Shown: positions 35,979-46,898, numbered from the stretch's first letter. The stretch: DNA of 56,771 nucleotides from an uncultured Desulfuromonadales bacterium (GCA_945787295.1 CALZHQ010000005.1:1-56771); one strand, 5' to 3'. Notes: generated by a model not told the origin, from the sequence alone. Numbers and translations are program-made.

Positions 35979-38777
35979 ATGAACGCTTTCTTCAATCGTT
36001 TGTCGATTCAGCGCAAGCTCATTGCCGTAATCCTGGCGGTTAGCGGCATGGTTTTGCTTTTGGCCCTGTTGGCGTTCGGCTTTGAACATTGGAGCACTTT
36101 GAAAAAAAACCTGGCCGATGAGGTTCAATCACTGGCCCTGGTCATCGCCGGCAACAGCTCTGCTGCCCTGGTTATTGGCGATTCACAAGCCGCCGAAGAA
36201 ACCTTGAGCGCGCTGGCCGCGGTACCCCATATCGTCTCGGGTCGGATTTACGCAGCCGATGGCTCGCTCCTTGCTGAGTATGCTGCTAACAACGCGGCCA
36301 ACGAGGGGCACAGGGTCGTCGGCCAGGAATTGCAGCAAGAAAGGCACTGGTTTCATGAGGGGCACCTGGATCTGGTGGTTCCTGCCTTTTTTGAAGGGGA
36401 GCGGATCGGCAGCGTTTTTATTCAGGCCAGCCTCTCGCAGATAGAGCGGGGATTAATGCGTAGCGCCGCTATTGCTGTGGCCATTTTCCTGCTTTGCTCG
36501 ATTTTTGCCCTGCTGCTGGCCTCAAAGTTCCAAAGGCTGATTTCAAGACCGATCGAGGCTCTCGCCCGGGCGATGAAGGTGGTGTCGGAGAGCAAGGACT
36601 ACACGCAGCGGGTTGCGAAACAGAGTGATGACGAACAGGGCACCCTGATCGACGGCTTCAACGAGATGCTCAAGCAAATCCAGGGTCAGGACCTGGAAAT
36701 CAAGCAGGCCATGGCGAACCTGCAACGGGCCAAGGAAACCGCCGATGCCGCCAGCCTGGCCAAATCCCAGTTTTTAGCCAATATGAGTCACGAAATCCGT
36801 ACTCCCATGAACGGCGTGCTGGGGATGACCGAAATGTTGCTTGACAGTGCTCTGGATACGGAGCAACAGCGCTTTGCCGAGACTGTGCGCACATCGGGAG
36901 AAGCCTTGCTGGCCATCATCAACGACATTCTCGATTTTTCCAAGATCGAGGCCGGGAAGTTGGAACTGGAGACCGTTGATTTCGATCTTCGTCAGCTGGT
37001 CGAGGATCTGGTCCACCTGCTATCGACCCGCGTACATGCCAAAGGGCTGGAGATGGCCGTGCTGATCCCCGAAGAGGTGCCGACGGCCCTGCGTGGCGAC
37101 CCGAGTCGCCTGCGGCAGATCTTGTCCAACCTGATAGACAACGCCATCAAGTTTACCGAGCGGGGCGAAGTCGTGATTCGGGTTGAACCCATGGGACGAG
37201 CCGAAGAGTCAGTGCGACTGCGGTTTTCCATCCAGGATACCGGAATGGGTATTTCCGAGGAGCACCGCAAACGTCTGTTCCAATCATTTTCCCAAGCCGA
37301 CGGCTCGACCACCCGCAGGTTTGGCGGCACCGGGCTTGGCCTGGCGATTTCCAAAGAGCTGGTGGAATTAATGGGCGGAGCGATCGACTGTGTCAGTGAA
37401 CCAGGTAAGGGGTCTAATTTCAGTTTTGCTGTGCAGCTGGACATCAATCCCATCGGCAATCAGGAGAAAAAGATCTCTCATGGCGAGCTGAATGGGTTGC
37501 GGGTGTTAATCATCGATGACAACGCGGCTCACCGTGAGGTTCTGGAGCATCAGGTCGAGGATTGGGGGATGTTCCGGCAGAGTGCTTCAGGTGGCTCGGA
37601 GGGTCTGGAGGTCCTGAGATTCGCTGCCCAGCATGGTCGGCCCTATGACCTGGTTATCCTCAATATGCATCTGCCGAAGATGGACGGACTGGAAGTGGCT
37701 CGACGGATCAAGGCCGATCCGAGCATTTCTGATGTGAAGCAGGTCATGCTGACCTCGGTGGGATTGCGTGGCGACGCCCAGCGGGCAAAGGAGGCAGGGG
37801 TTCGGGCCTATTTGACCAAGCCAGTGCGGCAGGCCGATCTTTATAGCTGCCTGGTGGCCATCATGGGGAATGCCGAAGATGTCGAGTCTGCCCAACTGGT
37901 CACCCGCTACAATCTGGCCGTCGCCGAGAGCCAGTTCGAGGGCCACGTACTGCTTGCCGAGGACAACCTGGTGAACCAGCAGGTGGCAATGGGCATGTTG
38001 AAAAAATTGGGCTGCCGGGTCGATCTTGTTGGCGATGGGCAAGAAGCGGTGAACGCCCTGTGCTCCACTTCTTACGATCTGGTTTTTATGGACTGCCAGA
38101 TGCCGGTGCTGGATGGTTATGCCGCCACGGCCGAAATCAGGCGCCTGGAACAGCAGGCAGGCGAGCTGCAGCACATTCCGATTGTCGCCCTGACCGCCAA
38201 CGCGCTCGCAGGAGACCGGGAGAAATGTCTGGCTGCCGGGATGGACGATTACCTGAGTAAGCCGTTTAAGCAGGAGCAGATTCTTTATGTGCTCGAGCGC
38301 TGGTTGCTCCCTAGCGGCATGGAGCCAGAGCCCCTTCCTGCGGTCGAGACAGAGAGCCCGGTTCCTGACGCAGAGCTCGCCGCCGTTCAGGTTGCTGCCG
38401 AAACTGCAGCGGCTGGGCTGGAGGGAAGCCCCATCGATCGCGCAGCCCTGGATAGTATCTGCTCGCTGCAGATGGATGGTGCGCCCGATATGCTGTCCCA
38501 GATTATCCAGATCTATCTGAACGATGCGCCGAAGTTGCTGAGGCAGCTCAATGAGGCGATTATCAGCGGTGATGCCCCCGGGGTCCAAAGGGCTGCCCAC
38601 AGTTTAAAATCGAGCAGCGCCAATCTCGGGGCATTGCAGCTGTCCGATTTCTGCAAAACGCTGGAATCCAGCGGCCGGGAGGCGGCTCTGGAAGAGGCTC
38701 CGCAACTGTTTGCGCAGATCGAGGTGGAGTTCGTTCGGGTTGAGGGAGCATTAGCCTTGGAAATAGGAACTAGGTAA
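35979..38777 (+). CDS. Hybrid histidine kinase: CHASE8-HAMP-HisKA-HATPase-REC-REC-Hpt
   Basis: About 932 residues. Two membrane helices bracket a CHASE8-like periplasmic domain (about 35-150, with [20 protein letters not shown]), then HAMP, HisKA with [14 protein letters not shown], and HATPase with N, G1 and G2 boxes ([20 protein letters not shown]). The first receiver reads [15 protein letters not shown]: the phospho-acceptor Asp is replaced by Asn. The second receiver is intact ([15 protein letters not shown]). A C-terminal Hpt has [13 protein letters not shown]. It probably relays phosphate to the next protein, whose ATG overlaps its stop. The start follows GAGCGAGGCAA. Confidence 0.92.
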   Translation: MNAFFNRLSIQRKLIAVILAVSGMVLLLALLAFGFEHWSTLKKNLADEVQSLALVIAGNSSAALVIGDSQAAEETLSALAAVPHIVSGRIYAADGSLLAEYAANNAANEGHRVVGQELQQERHWFHEGHLDLVVPAFFEGERIGSVFIQASLSQIERGLMRSAAIAVAIFLLCSIFALLLASKFQRLISRPIEALARAMKVVSESKDYTQRVAKQSDDEQGTLIDGFNEMLKQIQGQDLEIKQAMANLQRAKETADAASLAKSQFLANMSHEIRTPMNGVLGMTEMLLDSALDTEQQRFAETVRTSGEALLAIINDILDFSKIEAGKLELETVDFDLRQLVEDLVHLLSTRVHAKGLEMAVLIPEEVPTALRGDPSRLRQILSNLIDNAIKFTERGEVVIRVEPMGRAEESVRLRFSIQDTGMGISEEHRKRLFQSFSQADGSTTRRFGGTGLGLAISKELVELMGGAIDCVSEPGKGSNFSFAVQLDINPIGNQEKKISHGELNGLRVLIIDDNAAHREVLEHQVEDWGMFRQSASGGSEGLEVLRFAAQHGRPYDLVILNMHLPKMDGLEVARRIKADPSISDVKQVMLTSVGLRGDAQRAKEAGVRAYLTKPVRQADLYSCLVAIMGNAEDVESAQLVTRYNLAVAESQFEGHVLLAEDNLVNQQVAMGMLKKLGCRVDLVGDGQEAVNALCSTSYDLVFMDCQMPVLDGYAATAEIRRLEQQAGELQHIPIVALTANALAGDREKCLAAGMDDYLSKPFKQEQILYVLERWLLPSGMEPEPLPAVETESPVPDAELAAVQVAAETAAAGLEGSPIDRAALDSICSLQMDGAPDMLSQIIQIYLNDAPKLLRQLNEAIISGDAPGVQRAAHSLKSSSANLGALQLSDFCKTLESSGREAALEEAPQLFAQIEVEFVRVEGALALEIGTR

Positions 38778-40897
38778 TGGACACAGCCGACCAGAGCAAC
38801 CCACTGATCCTGATCGTGGACGACGATGTCTCGATGCGCATCCTGATGCGTGCGTCGTTGGAACAGGCCGGCTATCGAGTGGCTGAAGCGGAAAACGGCA
38901 GGCTGGCCATCGAACAGTTTAGCAAGCAGAAGCCGGATGCCATCCTGCTCGACGTCATGATGCCAGAACTGGACGGTTTTGAGACCTGTAGAGTGCTCCG
39001 CCAGCTCCCGGATGGAGAGCACACGCCGGTGCTGATGGTGACCGGACTGGAAGATATCCAATCGATTCATAAGGCATTCGACGCCGGGGCGTCCGATTTT
39101 GTCACCAAGCCGATCAATTGGGTGCTGCTCGGTTACCGGGTTCGCTATCTGCTGCGCACCAACCAGGCATTCCTCGGTTTGCATAGCAGCCAACAGCAAC
39201 TGGCCGAAGCTCAGCAGCTGGCCAAACTGGGGACCTGGGAGTTGGCGCTGGAGAGCGAACGTCTTACCGGATCGGTGGAATTTTTCCGTCTTTGCGGCCT
39301 CAATCCAGCGGCCGATGAGGTTTCGCTGGAGCAGTTTCTCGAGACTGTCAACCCGAACGACCGGGAACCCTTCCGCATGGAACTGGTCGAAGCGCTCGGT
39401 ACGGACAGTTCTATAAACCTCGATTACCGGGTCTGCCTGCCACATGGCGAGGAACGGATTGTCCATCTGCAGGGTCAGGTAATCTGCCGGCAGGACGATC
39501 GATTGAGAACGTTGAATGGCTACATCCAGGATGTCACCAATCTGCGGAAAGCGGAAGAGAAGATCCGCTACCTGGCATTCTACGATGGGCTGACCGGGTT
39601 GGCCAACCGTGAACTGTTCAAGGATCGACTGGATAAGGCTCTGGCTGCAGCAGCGCGTAAAAACCGCATCATGGCCCTGCTGTTTCTCGATCTGGATCGT
39701 TTCAAACGGATCAATGACACCCTCGGTCATCATGTTGGCGACCAGCTGTTAATCAGAATTGCAGAACGGCTCAATCAATGCCTGCGCGATACCGATTCGG
39801 TGGCCCGCTTCGGCGCTGCCGACACCGCCTGGGTATCACGACTGGGCGGTGATGAATTTACCGTGCTGCTCACCGATCTGGTCGAACCGAAAGATGCGGT
39901 TGTGGTCGCCCAGCGGATTATCGATGCCATCCCTCACCCGCTCAAAGTAGAGGGGCATGAACTTTATGTCTCTACCAGTATCGGTATCAGTGTCTTCCCC
40001 TTTGATGGTGAGGATGCCGAGACCCTGGTCAAGAATGCCGATACCGCCATGTACGAGGCGAAAAGCAAGGGCCGTAACAATTTTCAGTTTTTCAAGCATT
40101 CTCAACAAAAGGTCTCTAGCAAAAGGCTTGAACTGGAGGCGGATCTGCGCAAGGCGCTGGAGCGGGATGAATTTCTGCTCCATTACCAGCCGAAGCTCGA
40201 TATCCACAGTGGCCAGATCATCGGCGCCGAGGCTTTGCTGCGCTGGATCAACCCGCGCCGCGGCATGGTCTCTCCGGGAGAATTCATTCCCATGGCCGAG
40301 GACCTGGGGCTGATTATCCCGTTAACCGAATGGGTCATCGAGACTGCCTGTCAGCAGAACCAGGCCTGGCAGCGGGCCGGTCTCAGACCGCTACGGGTTG
40401 CCGTCAATATCTCGGGTCAGCAGTTCAGTCAGCAGAAGGTGGCCGATATCACCCAGCGTGCCCTGACGCAAAGTGGCCTTGAGGCAAAATACCTGGAAGT
40501 CGAACTGACCGAAAGCATCCTGATGGAAAACAAAGAGGTTGCCCGGGAGATTCTCGAAGAACTCAAAAAACAGGGGTTGACCATCGCCATCGATGACTTC
40601 GGCACCGGCTACTCATCTCTGGCCTACCTGAAGAGTTTCCCGATCGATATCCTGAAAATCGACCGCACCTTCGTCCGCGATATCAGCACCGATCCCAACG
40701 ATGCCGCGATCATCCGGGCGATTGTCGCCCTGGCGAAGACCCTGGAGCTGAAGGTGGTTGCCGAGGGGATCGAAACCGAAGAGCAACTGACCTTCCTGCA
40801 GCAGCTTGATTGCGATGAGTATCAGGGCTTTTTCTTCAGTCGACCACTGCCGGCGGCGGAGTTTGCCGAGTTGCTGAAAAAGGCTGCTCCGAGCTGA
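38777..40897 (+). CDS. REC-PAS-GGDEF-EAL cyclic-di-GMP enzyme
   Basis: 706 residues. The receiver domain (about 8-125) has Asp in DAILLDVMMPELDG, followed by a PAS domain (about 140-260). The GGDEF domain has INDTLGHHVGDQLL and SRLGGDEF, keeping the Asp (GDxxL) expected of c-di-GMP rather than hybrid-promiscuous cyclases. The EAL domain has GAEALLRW, NISGQQFS, ELTESIL, DDFGTGYSSLAYLK, LKIDRTFV and VVAEGIET. Both catalytic sites look intact, so it may make or break c-di-GMP depending on phosphorylation. No RxxD I-site is seen. Its start overlaps the hybrid kinase stop by one base (TAATG). Confidence 0.94.
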   Translation: MDTADQSNPLILIVDDDVSMRILMRASLEQAGYRVAEAENGRLAIEQFSKQKPDAILLDVMMPELDGFETCRVLRQLPDGEHTPVLMVTGLEDIQSIHKAFDAGASDFVTKPINWVLLGYRVRYLLRTNQAFLGLHSSQQQLAEAQQLAKLGTWELALESERLTGSVEFFRLCGLNPAADEVSLEQFLETVNPNDREPFRMELVEALGTDSSINLDYRVCLPHGEERIVHLQGQVICRQDDRLRTLNGYIQDVTNLRKAEEKIRYLAFYDGLTGLANRELFKDRLDKALAAAARKNRIMALLFLDLDRFKRINDTLGHHVGDQLLIRIAERLNQCLRDTDSVARFGAADTAWVSRLGGDEFTVLLTDLVEPKDAVVVAQRIIDAIPHPLKVEGHELYVSTSIGISVFPFDGEDAETLVKNADTAMYEAKSKGRNNFQFFKHSQQKVSSKRLELEADLRKALERDEFLLHYQPKLDIHSGQIIGAEALLRWINPRRGMVSPGEFIPMAEDLGLIIPLTEWVIETACQQNQAWQRAGLRPLRVAVNISGQQFSQQKVADITQRALTQSGLEAKYLEVELTESILMENKEVAREILEELKKQGLTIAIDDFGTGYSSLAYLKSFPIDILKIDRTFVRDISTDPNDAAIIRAIVALAKTLELKVVAEGIETEEQLTFLQQLDCDEYQGFFFSRPLPAAEFAELLKKAAPS

Positions 40898-40942
40898 TCG
40901 CATAGAGTGTGGGGGTGGCTCCCGCTTCCTGCAGTCAACAAC

Positions 40943-40975
40943 AAAAAAAGGCGCCTCCAAACGGGGCACCTTTTC
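40943..40975. terminator. Terminator between convergent genes
   Basis: AAAAGGCGCC pairs with GGGGCACCTTTT across a short loop, with one C-A mismatch. T runs lie on the downstream side for both strands, so it may serve both the GGDEF-EAL gene and the convergent chemoreceptor gene. Confidence 0.65.
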
Positions 40976-40995
40976 TGCTTGCAGAAACCAGCAAC

Positions 40996-43170
40996 TCAAT
41001 CCTGATTGATAACCATTTCCTCTGCTTCTTCGGCAGGCATATTTTCCCAACCAATATTTGCCTGATTCCGGTTTTCTGCTATTGATGTGGTAGAAAACGC
41101 CGAACTTATATCCTGTTTCAAGTTAAAGCGTTGCAGCATCTGTCGGAGATACTTGGCCTGGCTGGAAAGCTCTTCGCTGGTTGCGGCGCTTTCTTCGGAA
41201 CTGGATGTGTTCTGCTGGATGATCTGGTCGATCTGATGCAGCCCCTGGTTGACCTGTGCGACACCATTGGCCTGCTCGTTGCTAGCTGTGGCAATTTCAC
41301 TTACCAGGTCAGTGACTTTGGTAATTGAACTGACAATCTCACCCAGGGCGCCGGCGGTTTTTTGAGCAATCTGCGTGCCGTTGCTGGCTTTTTCCACCGA
41401 ACCCTCGATCAAACTAGCTGTTTCTTCCGCCGCCTTGGCGCTGCGGGCCGCCAGATTACGCACTTCCTCGGCAACCACGGCGAAGCCTTTTCCGTGCTGT
41501 CCGGCTCGTGCCGCTTCAACGGCGGCATTGAGGGCCAGCAGATTGGTTTGGAAGGCGATTTCATCAATGACCTTGATAATCTTATTGATGTTCTGGCTGG
41601 CCTCGTTGATTTCGCTCATGGCGCTGATCATCGCTGCCATACTTGTTGACCCGGCATCGGCAGCGCGGCGAGCGTCTTCAGCCAACAGGTTGGCTTGCGC
41701 GGCATTCTGGGCACTCTGGTTGGTCTGGCTACTGATTTCGTTCATCGAGCTGCTGATCTCTTCCATGGATGAGGCTGACTTGGCCGCCCCTTCAGAGAGA
41801 GAGGCGCTCGAACCAGCGACCTGTGAACTGCCGGAGGCGATCTCTTGGCCGGCAGCCTGAATCTGTTCCATGATCTCGTTCAGGTCACTACCGAGCTGTT
41901 TCAAGGTGCTGCGCAGCACGTCCTGTCCATCTCGGGGAGAGGCCTCAAAGGTCAGATCCCCTTCAGCCAACTGCTGCAACGGCTGGACGATCTCCTGATG
42001 CAAACTGTCGGCAAAACGATCCAGCGCATCAGCCATGCGGCCGATCTCATCGCCACGTGACAGCTTCAGGCGTTTGTCCAGATGGCCACGTTCCAACTCT
42101 TCGAGCATGGTGACGGTTTGGGCCAGCGGTCCGGTTATGCTTCTGGCAAAGATAACTCCCAGCACCATGGCACAGAGGATTCCGCCAGTGATAATCAGCC
42201 AGAGAAAAGTGGCTACTTTGCTGGCTGTGTTGGCGGCATTCTCAGTGCTTTCCGACATTGCCTTTCGCGCTGCAGCGACGATTGCGGATAATTCTTTTTG
42301 CGCCTGGTCGAGAACCGGGGCGCTGTTTGTCAGGGCGTGTTCCTGCATGCTGCGTTGAATTCCCAGAGCATCTTCAATCGGTTTGAGCACCAGCTGGATC
42401 GACTTTTCTACGCCCAGCACACTCGGTTTGATTTCGATGGAATAGATTTCCTGGGCCAGCTCGGGCTCCTCAATCTCAAAGTAATCAAAGATCGAAACCA
42501 TCGATAGGCCGACCGCTTCAAGCTGAGTCAGTAACTCCTCGCGTGCCTTGAGGATGGTGCTGTTCTGACTTTCGAGTTGTTGCGCCCAGAGACCGATCTT
42601 CGTTTGTAATGGATCTTTTTCAACCGAAACATCCACGGCATCCATGATGTTTTCACTCAGCTGAATGGCCCAATTTTGATAGGAGGAGAGCATCTTCTGG
42701 GCTTGCAGGGCCAGTTCTGCCGGGTTGTCGATCTGGGCGGCGTCGTACTGCTTTGAAAGGTCGAGGAAGGCCTGCAGTTGCTGGTTCCAGTTGTTCCACT
42801 GATTGGTAAAGGTCTGCCAGAGCTGTCTTTCTTCCCCCTGTCGTTGCAACAAATCGACGGTGGCGATCGCCTGTTCGGCATCGCGGCGCGCTTTTCCGAT
42901 CAGTTCGTATTCAGACTGACGTTGCTGTAAGGATAGGGTTCCGTCGAGCAGGGTGCGCTCGCTGCTTTTCATCGCCTCAAGTGATTTGCTGAGGGTCAGG
43001 ATCGCTTCCAGGGACGGAACGTCATCCTGGCTGATGGCGGCTAAATTCGCATTTAACTGTGAGGTTCCCCACCAGCCGGCCAGGCCGACCAGTAGGCAGA
43101 TCAGCGCCACGAAGGAGAAGGAGCCTAAAAGCTTTTTTTGCAGACTGACAGAACTGAAGACGTTGTTCAT
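40996..43170 (-). CDS. Methyl-accepting chemotaxis protein
   Basis: 724 residues. A membrane helix (about 12-32), long helical periplasmic domain (about 33-325), second membrane helix, HAMP (about 350-400), and the cytoplasmic signalling hairpin. The tip contains [44 protein letters not shown] in its standard form (residues around 540-585), followed by the adaptation helix. No NWETF-type CheR tether is seen. The start [13 protein letters not shown] follows AAGGATCGGCT. The periplasmic binding-protein gene lies immediately upstream on the same strand, so ligand sensing through that protein is likely. Confidence 0.93.
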   Translation of the reverse strand: MNNVFSSVSLQKKLLGSFSFVALICLLVGLAGWWGTSQLNANLAAISQDDVPSLEAILTLSKSLEAMKSSERTLLDGTLSLQQRQSEYELIGKARRDAEQAIATVDLLQRQGEERQLWQTFTNQWNNWNQQLQAFLDLSKQYDAAQIDNPAELALQAQKMLSSYQNWAIQLSENIMDAVDVSVEKDPLQTKIGLWAQQLESQNSTILKAREELLTQLEAVGLSMVSIFDYFEIEEPELAQEIYSIEIKPSVLGVEKSIQLVLKPIEDALGIQRSMQEHALTNSAPVLDQAQKELSAIVAAARKAMSESTENAANTASKVATFLWLIITGGILCAMVLGVIFARSITGPLAQTVTMLEELERGHLDKRLKLSRGDEIGRMADALDRFADSLHQEIVQPLQQLAEGDLTFEASPRDGQDVLRSTLKQLGSDLNEIMEQIQAAGQEIASGSSQVAGSSASLSEGAAKSASSMEEISSSMNEISSQTNQSAQNAAQANLLAEDARRAADAGSTSMAAMISAMSEINEASQNINKIIKVIDEIAFQTNLLALNAAVEAARAGQHGKGFAVVAEEVRNLAARSAKAAEETASLIEGSVEKASNGTQIAQKTAGALGEIVSSITKVTDLVSEIATASNEQANGVAQVNQGLHQIDQIIQQNTSSSEESAATSEELSSQAKYLRQMLQRFNLKQDISSAFSTTSIAENRNQANIGWENMPAEEAEEMVINQD

Positions 43171-43239
43171 AGCCGATCCTTGTTGCTGGCGTGGCCAGTC
43201 CAGGAGACTGGCCACAGTGAAGATTCGCCTTGCTGTCTC

Positions 43240-44025
43240 TTAATTGAAGAACTTCTGCCCGGCCGGGGATTTGAAGAAGCCGATCAGCTTCTGTGCTTCC
43301 GGGGTCGGCTCACCTACGGTGATCAGTGCCAGTGGGCGGCTGATTTCGTCGGTCTTGACGACTTTGGTGTCCCCCGGGTTGTCAGCGTAGAACTTCTGAC
43401 TGACCGCACCGATGGCGCCCTTGTCATTCGAGACATGCTGGAGTTCCAGCCGGGTGCTCTTGACGATGGTCGCATCGGCCACATAGTCGGCCTTATTCAT
43501 GACCTTTTTCTGGAAAACCGCGCGGGTCGCACTTCCGGCATGGCTGGTTACAACCTTGACCGGCATGTCCGGCCCGCCGACATCTTTCCAGTTGGTAATC
43601 TCACCGGTATTCAGCTTGGCCAGCTGCTCGAAGGAAAGAGCACCGACCGGATTGTCCTTGTGGACGATCGGCACAATGATGTCCTTGGTCATTTCGTGAA
43701 AGATCAGATTGTCTGGAATGCTGATCTCTTCGCCAGCCTTCTTGGCGGCTTTTTGGGCCGACTTTATAGCGCTTTCCAGCGGGCTTGAGGCGGCAGCAAC
43801 CACAGCTTTTCCGGAGATCAGCGCCATCATTCCTTTGCCGGTGCCGACGCCGAGTACCTTGATATCGTCACCGGTGGCCGCTTTGTAATCTGCAGCACCC
43901 GGCTCCAGAAATGCTTTCTGGCAGGTGGTCGAACCCCAGACCTTGATCGTGCCGGCCAGCGCCAGGGAACTGATCAGAAGCAGGCAGGAGGTGAGGCAGA
44001 GGATTTTGATAATTTGTTTGGTCAT
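43240..44025 (-). CDS. PstS-like periplasmic substrate-binding protein
   Basis: 261 residues: signal peptide ending SSLALA, then a PBP-like domain of the phosphate/anion-binding type (TIKVWGSTTCQKAFLEPGA, GVGTGKGMMALISGK, VVAAASSPL, NTGEITNWKDVGG, SHAGSATRAVFQKKV). The GEITNWKDVGG and SGSxxR-type blocks recall PstS. No transport permease or ATPase genes follow. Instead the next gene (69-base gap) encodes a chemoreceptor, suggesting a sensing rather than uptake role (inference). A promoter with an operator-like repeat lies 120 bases upstream. Confidence 0.85.
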   Translation of the reverse strand: MTKQIIKILCLTSCLLLISSLALAGTIKVWGSTTCQKAFLEPGAADYKAATGDDIKVLGVGTGKGMMALISGKAVVAAASSPLESAIKSAQKAAKKAGEEISIPDNLIFHEMTKDIIVPIVHKDNPVGALSFEQLAKLNTGEITNWKDVGGPDMPVKVVTSHAGSATRAVFQKKVMNKADYVADATIVKSTRLELQHVSNDKGAIGAVSQKFYADNPGDTKVVKTDEISRPLALITVGEPTPEAQKLIGFFKSPAGQKFFN

Positions 44026-44145
44026 CTTTGATTCTCCTTTGGTTTTCTTTGTTGATTGTAATAGTGGTGGTAATGGTTTGCTTGTGTGTTTATGTATTTG
44101 AATCTGCGGATAAATAAATCTTTAGTGATTTCATCAACAAAAAAG

Positions 44146-44181
44146 ATTATCCAGCTTTAATGTTAGATTGTCAACATTAAA
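44146..44181 (-). promoter_or_regulatory. Sigma-70 promoter overlapping a perfect inverted repeat
   Basis: On the minus strand: TTGACA (44174-44169), 17-base spacer, GATAAT (44151-44146), about 120 bases before the binding-protein gene. TTTAATGTT (44156-44164) and AACATTAAA (44173-44181) form a perfect 9-bp inverted repeat with an 8-base spacer that covers the -35 box. This is operator-like; the regulator is unknown. The rest of 44026-44387 is AT-rich and shows nothing else. Confidence 0.65.
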
Positions 44182-44387
44182 TAAGTTAAATTATCGGGGA
44201 GGGTCTACACATCTGGAAATATTCAGAAAATAGTTTCGCTCACAGAAATCGCTATTTAAAGAATTGTCAAAATGACGACTTTGCCTTTGTGGCCGCCTTT
44301 TTATTAACAGCCTGGCCGCCACCGATAATCCTACTGATAAATGATAAGTATATTGATTACGGGATGTTATCGACTTTTGTCGGGTGT

Positions 44388-44402
44388 TGGCACGGTTCTC
44401 GC
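44388..44402 (+). promoter_or_regulatory. Candidate sigma-54 promoter of the flagellar operon
   Basis: TGGCACG-GTTC-TCGC: the -24 element is perfect (TGGCACG), and the -12 element is TCGC instead of TTGC, with exact spacing between GG and GC. It lies 46 bases upstream of the TPR gene that heads the flagellar cluster. Confidence 0.6.
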
Positions 44403-44447
44403 CATAGAGAGTCTCCGGTTAACTTTACCCACTAATCGGAGGCATGG

Positions 44448-46856
44448 ATGAACTATCCAACTCAGATCATTAAGCTACTGGCTGTCGGCCTGTTTCTGCT
44501 GCTGTTCTTTTTGAGCAGTGCTCTGACCGTGCGGGCGGCATCTCAAGTCACTCTGACCGAGATGAAGAAGCAGGAGAAGATCGACAGCACCCGGCTGACC
44601 CTGCTGTTTACCCAGTTGCCCGATTTTGAAGTCGAGCACTCCGGGCAACGGGTCGACCTGTTGTTGAAGGATGTCTGGGTCTCGTCAAAGCTGCGCAACC
44701 TGCCGGAAGATGAGACGGTGGTAAAGATCCTGCTGGCCCAGAAACACCGTGATCTGTTCACCTCGTTGCTACTGCGGCGGCCGCCGAAGCAGGTGATTAC
44801 CGAATCGAAAAACGATCCACCGCGGGTGATCATCGACCTGCTCTGGGAAGGCGAGCATGGGGCGCGGCCCGGAGTCGCCTTCCGGATCGCCGATATGCCG
44901 GCCCGCAAGGCCGGCAAACAGGCCAAAGACTATCAACAGGAATCGCCCTGGGCAGGGCGCTGGCGCGATTTCTTTCAAGAGTACCGCTCCAATTGGAAAC
45001 TCGAACTCCCCTTGCGCTATAGCTTGCCGCAGCTACCGCCGCTGATCAGCGAGCAGCAGAGTCCGCTCTGGCCGTTACAGCAGTTTGCCGCCGAAGGAAA
45101 ATGGTTGAGCCTGCTGCGCAAGGCGGGCCAGCTCGATGGCCTGAGCAGCGAACAGCTTTATACCCGCAACCTGCTGATCGCCGAAGCGCAGCTCCGCACT
45201 GAGGCGACAGCTGCCGGACTGGCCCGTTTGGAAGCATTACAGGAGCTGCAGGGAACGGAGCAGATTCGTGTCGATTATTTGACAGCTTACGCGCAGGCAT
45301 TGGGCGGCCAGCCTTTTGTCGCCCAGTTGACCCTGCAGGAGCTGCTGCCGAAGCTGGCGATCGAGCATCCGTTGGCAGCATCTGCCTATCTGCTGGCGGC
45401 CGAGACGGCCCAGGCCTCCAAACACTACCAACTGGCCCTGAAGTACTTGCAGACGGCCGAGTTGGGTTGGCCTGCCGAACTGCTCGCTGTTGTCGATTTA
45501 CGCAGCGCCGATGCCCTGGCCGGGCTCGGACAGTTGGAGCAGGCGCTGGTCAGTTACCAGGTGTTGGCCGAAGAGTCTGGCCTGTTTGAAACCCATCTCT
45601 ATTCCTGCAACCTGGCGGCCGGCAGTGCTTATCAGCGTGGCGATTATCGCTTTGCCGTTCGTCTCTATCGAAAATTGAGCGAGCAGGTCAAGGCGCAGCC
45701 TGGCGCCGATCTGCTTCAGTACGCAGTCGGAGCGGCTGCTTACGCGGCGGGCGATCAGGAGTGGGGCGTGATCGGCTTGCAGAAAGCCAGCCTCGACTGG
45801 CCGGGACAAGAAGGTGGCGACCGGGCTGAGCTGCGTCTGATCGACCATCAGCTGCTCACCGGCGGGGACTTCGAAATGGCCAAGGCGGCCAGCGAGTACG
45901 GCCAGCTCGGTCAACGTTCAGGCGCCCGGATGGTCCGCGAAGAAGCCACGTTCAAACGCGCCCTGGCGCTCTACCTGTTGACCGATTATCAGGATAGCGT
46001 CAGGGAACTGATGCGTTTTCGACGTGAGTTCGGCAGTTCCAAACTGCGTCGAGAAGCCGATCAGCTGTTGCTGGAACAGTTGCCGAAGGTTGTTCACACC
46101 CTTTTGCAACAACAACGGGAACTGGAAGCGGTGGTGCTGGTCGAGCAGAACCGTAATCTGTTGTTGCGGGGCGGATTTGAGCCGGCTTTTCTGCATGATC
46201 TGGCCGGTGCGTTCACCAGCCTTGGTCTCTACACACGGGCTGGCCGGGTCCTGCTCTACCTGTTTGACCAGGCCAAAAGCGAGACTCTGCGCCAACCTCT
46301 CTACCTGCCTTTAGCGCAGTCTTTTCTCAAGCGCGGCGAACTTTCCATGGCCAGCGACTATGCCAGCCGCTATCTGCAGAAATATCCCCGGGGAGACGAT
46401 AGTGGCGCCCTGTTCAGCCTGTTGCTTGATGCTTTTGAGAAGCAAGGCCGTGACGAAGAACTGCTCGCCTGGCTGGCGCGGAAGAACCGGCCCAGCAGTC
46501 CGGAACTGGAAATCCGCGCTGCCTGGATCTACTGGAGCCAGAATCGTTATCCGGATGTCGGCAAAAGTCTTGAGCGGGCGCGCAAGGCTGTCGGTGAACT
46601 GCAAGTCAAAGAAATGGCACTGCTGGGCGAGAGCTACTACCGGATGAACAAGAATAAGGCGGCGGAAAAAATTTATCGACAGCTGACAGAAGACCCCGGC
46701 TATGGGGCGCAGGCCCGTTATCGCCGGGCGCAGATACTGCTGCGCAAGCAGGAGCGGAGGAGCGCGCTTAACCTTCTGGCTCAACTGGTCGATGAAGATG
46801 GAAGCAGTGCCTGGGGGAAGTTGGCCCAGGACTTGCTCATTCAAGAAAAACAATAG
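44448..46856 (+). CDS. Large periplasmic TPR-repeat protein heading the flagellar cluster
   Basis: 802 residues. A signal peptide (about 1-30) is followed by an AMIN-like beta domain (about 32-140: LTLLFTQLPDFEVEHSGQRVDLLL, PRVIIDLLW). The rest is helical TPR-like repeats (for example LTAYAQALGGQPFVAQLTLQ, YRMNKNKAAEKIYRQLTEDP). Similar TPR proteins sit upstream of flgB in related deltaproteobacteria (recalled); their function in flagellar assembly is not established. It lies 42 bases before flgB and behind the sigma-54-like promoter, so cotranscription is probable. Confidence 0.8.
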   Translation: MNYPTQIIKLLAVGLFLLLFFLSSALTVRAASQVTLTEMKKQEKIDSTRLTLLFTQLPDFEVEHSGQRVDLLLKDVWVSSKLRNLPEDETVVKILLAQKHRDLFTSLLLRRPPKQVITESKNDPPRVIIDLLWEGEHGARPGVAFRIADMPARKAGKQAKDYQQESPWAGRWRDFFQEYRSNWKLELPLRYSLPQLPPLISEQQSPLWPLQQFAAEGKWLSLLRKAGQLDGLSSEQLYTRNLLIAEAQLRTEATAAGLARLEALQELQGTEQIRVDYLTAYAQALGGQPFVAQLTLQELLPKLAIEHPLAASAYLLAAETAQASKHYQLALKYLQTAELGWPAELLAVVDLRSADALAGLGQLEQALVSYQVLAEESGLFETHLYSCNLAAGSAYQRGDYRFAVRLYRKLSEQVKAQPGADLLQYAVGAAAYAAGDQEWGVIGLQKASLDWPGQEGGDRAELRLIDHQLLTGGDFEMAKAASEYGQLGQRSGARMVREEATFKRALALYLLTDYQDSVRELMRFRREFGSSKLRREADQLLLEQLPKVVHTLLQQQRELEAVVLVEQNRNLLLRGGFEPAFLHDLAGAFTSLGLYTRAGRVLLYLFDQAKSETLRQPLYLPLAQSFLKRGELSMASDYASRYLQKYPRGDDSGALFSLLLDAFEKQGRDEELLAWLARKNRPSSPELEIRAAWIYWSQNRYPDVGKSLERARKAVGELQVKEMALLGESYYRMNKNKAAEKIYRQLTEDPGYGAQARYRRAQILLRKQERRSALNLLAQLVDEDGSSAWGKLAQDLLIQEKQ

Positions 46857-46898
46857 AAAGTTTTAAGATTAATGTCAGAAAACGGGCAGGAGTGAGTT

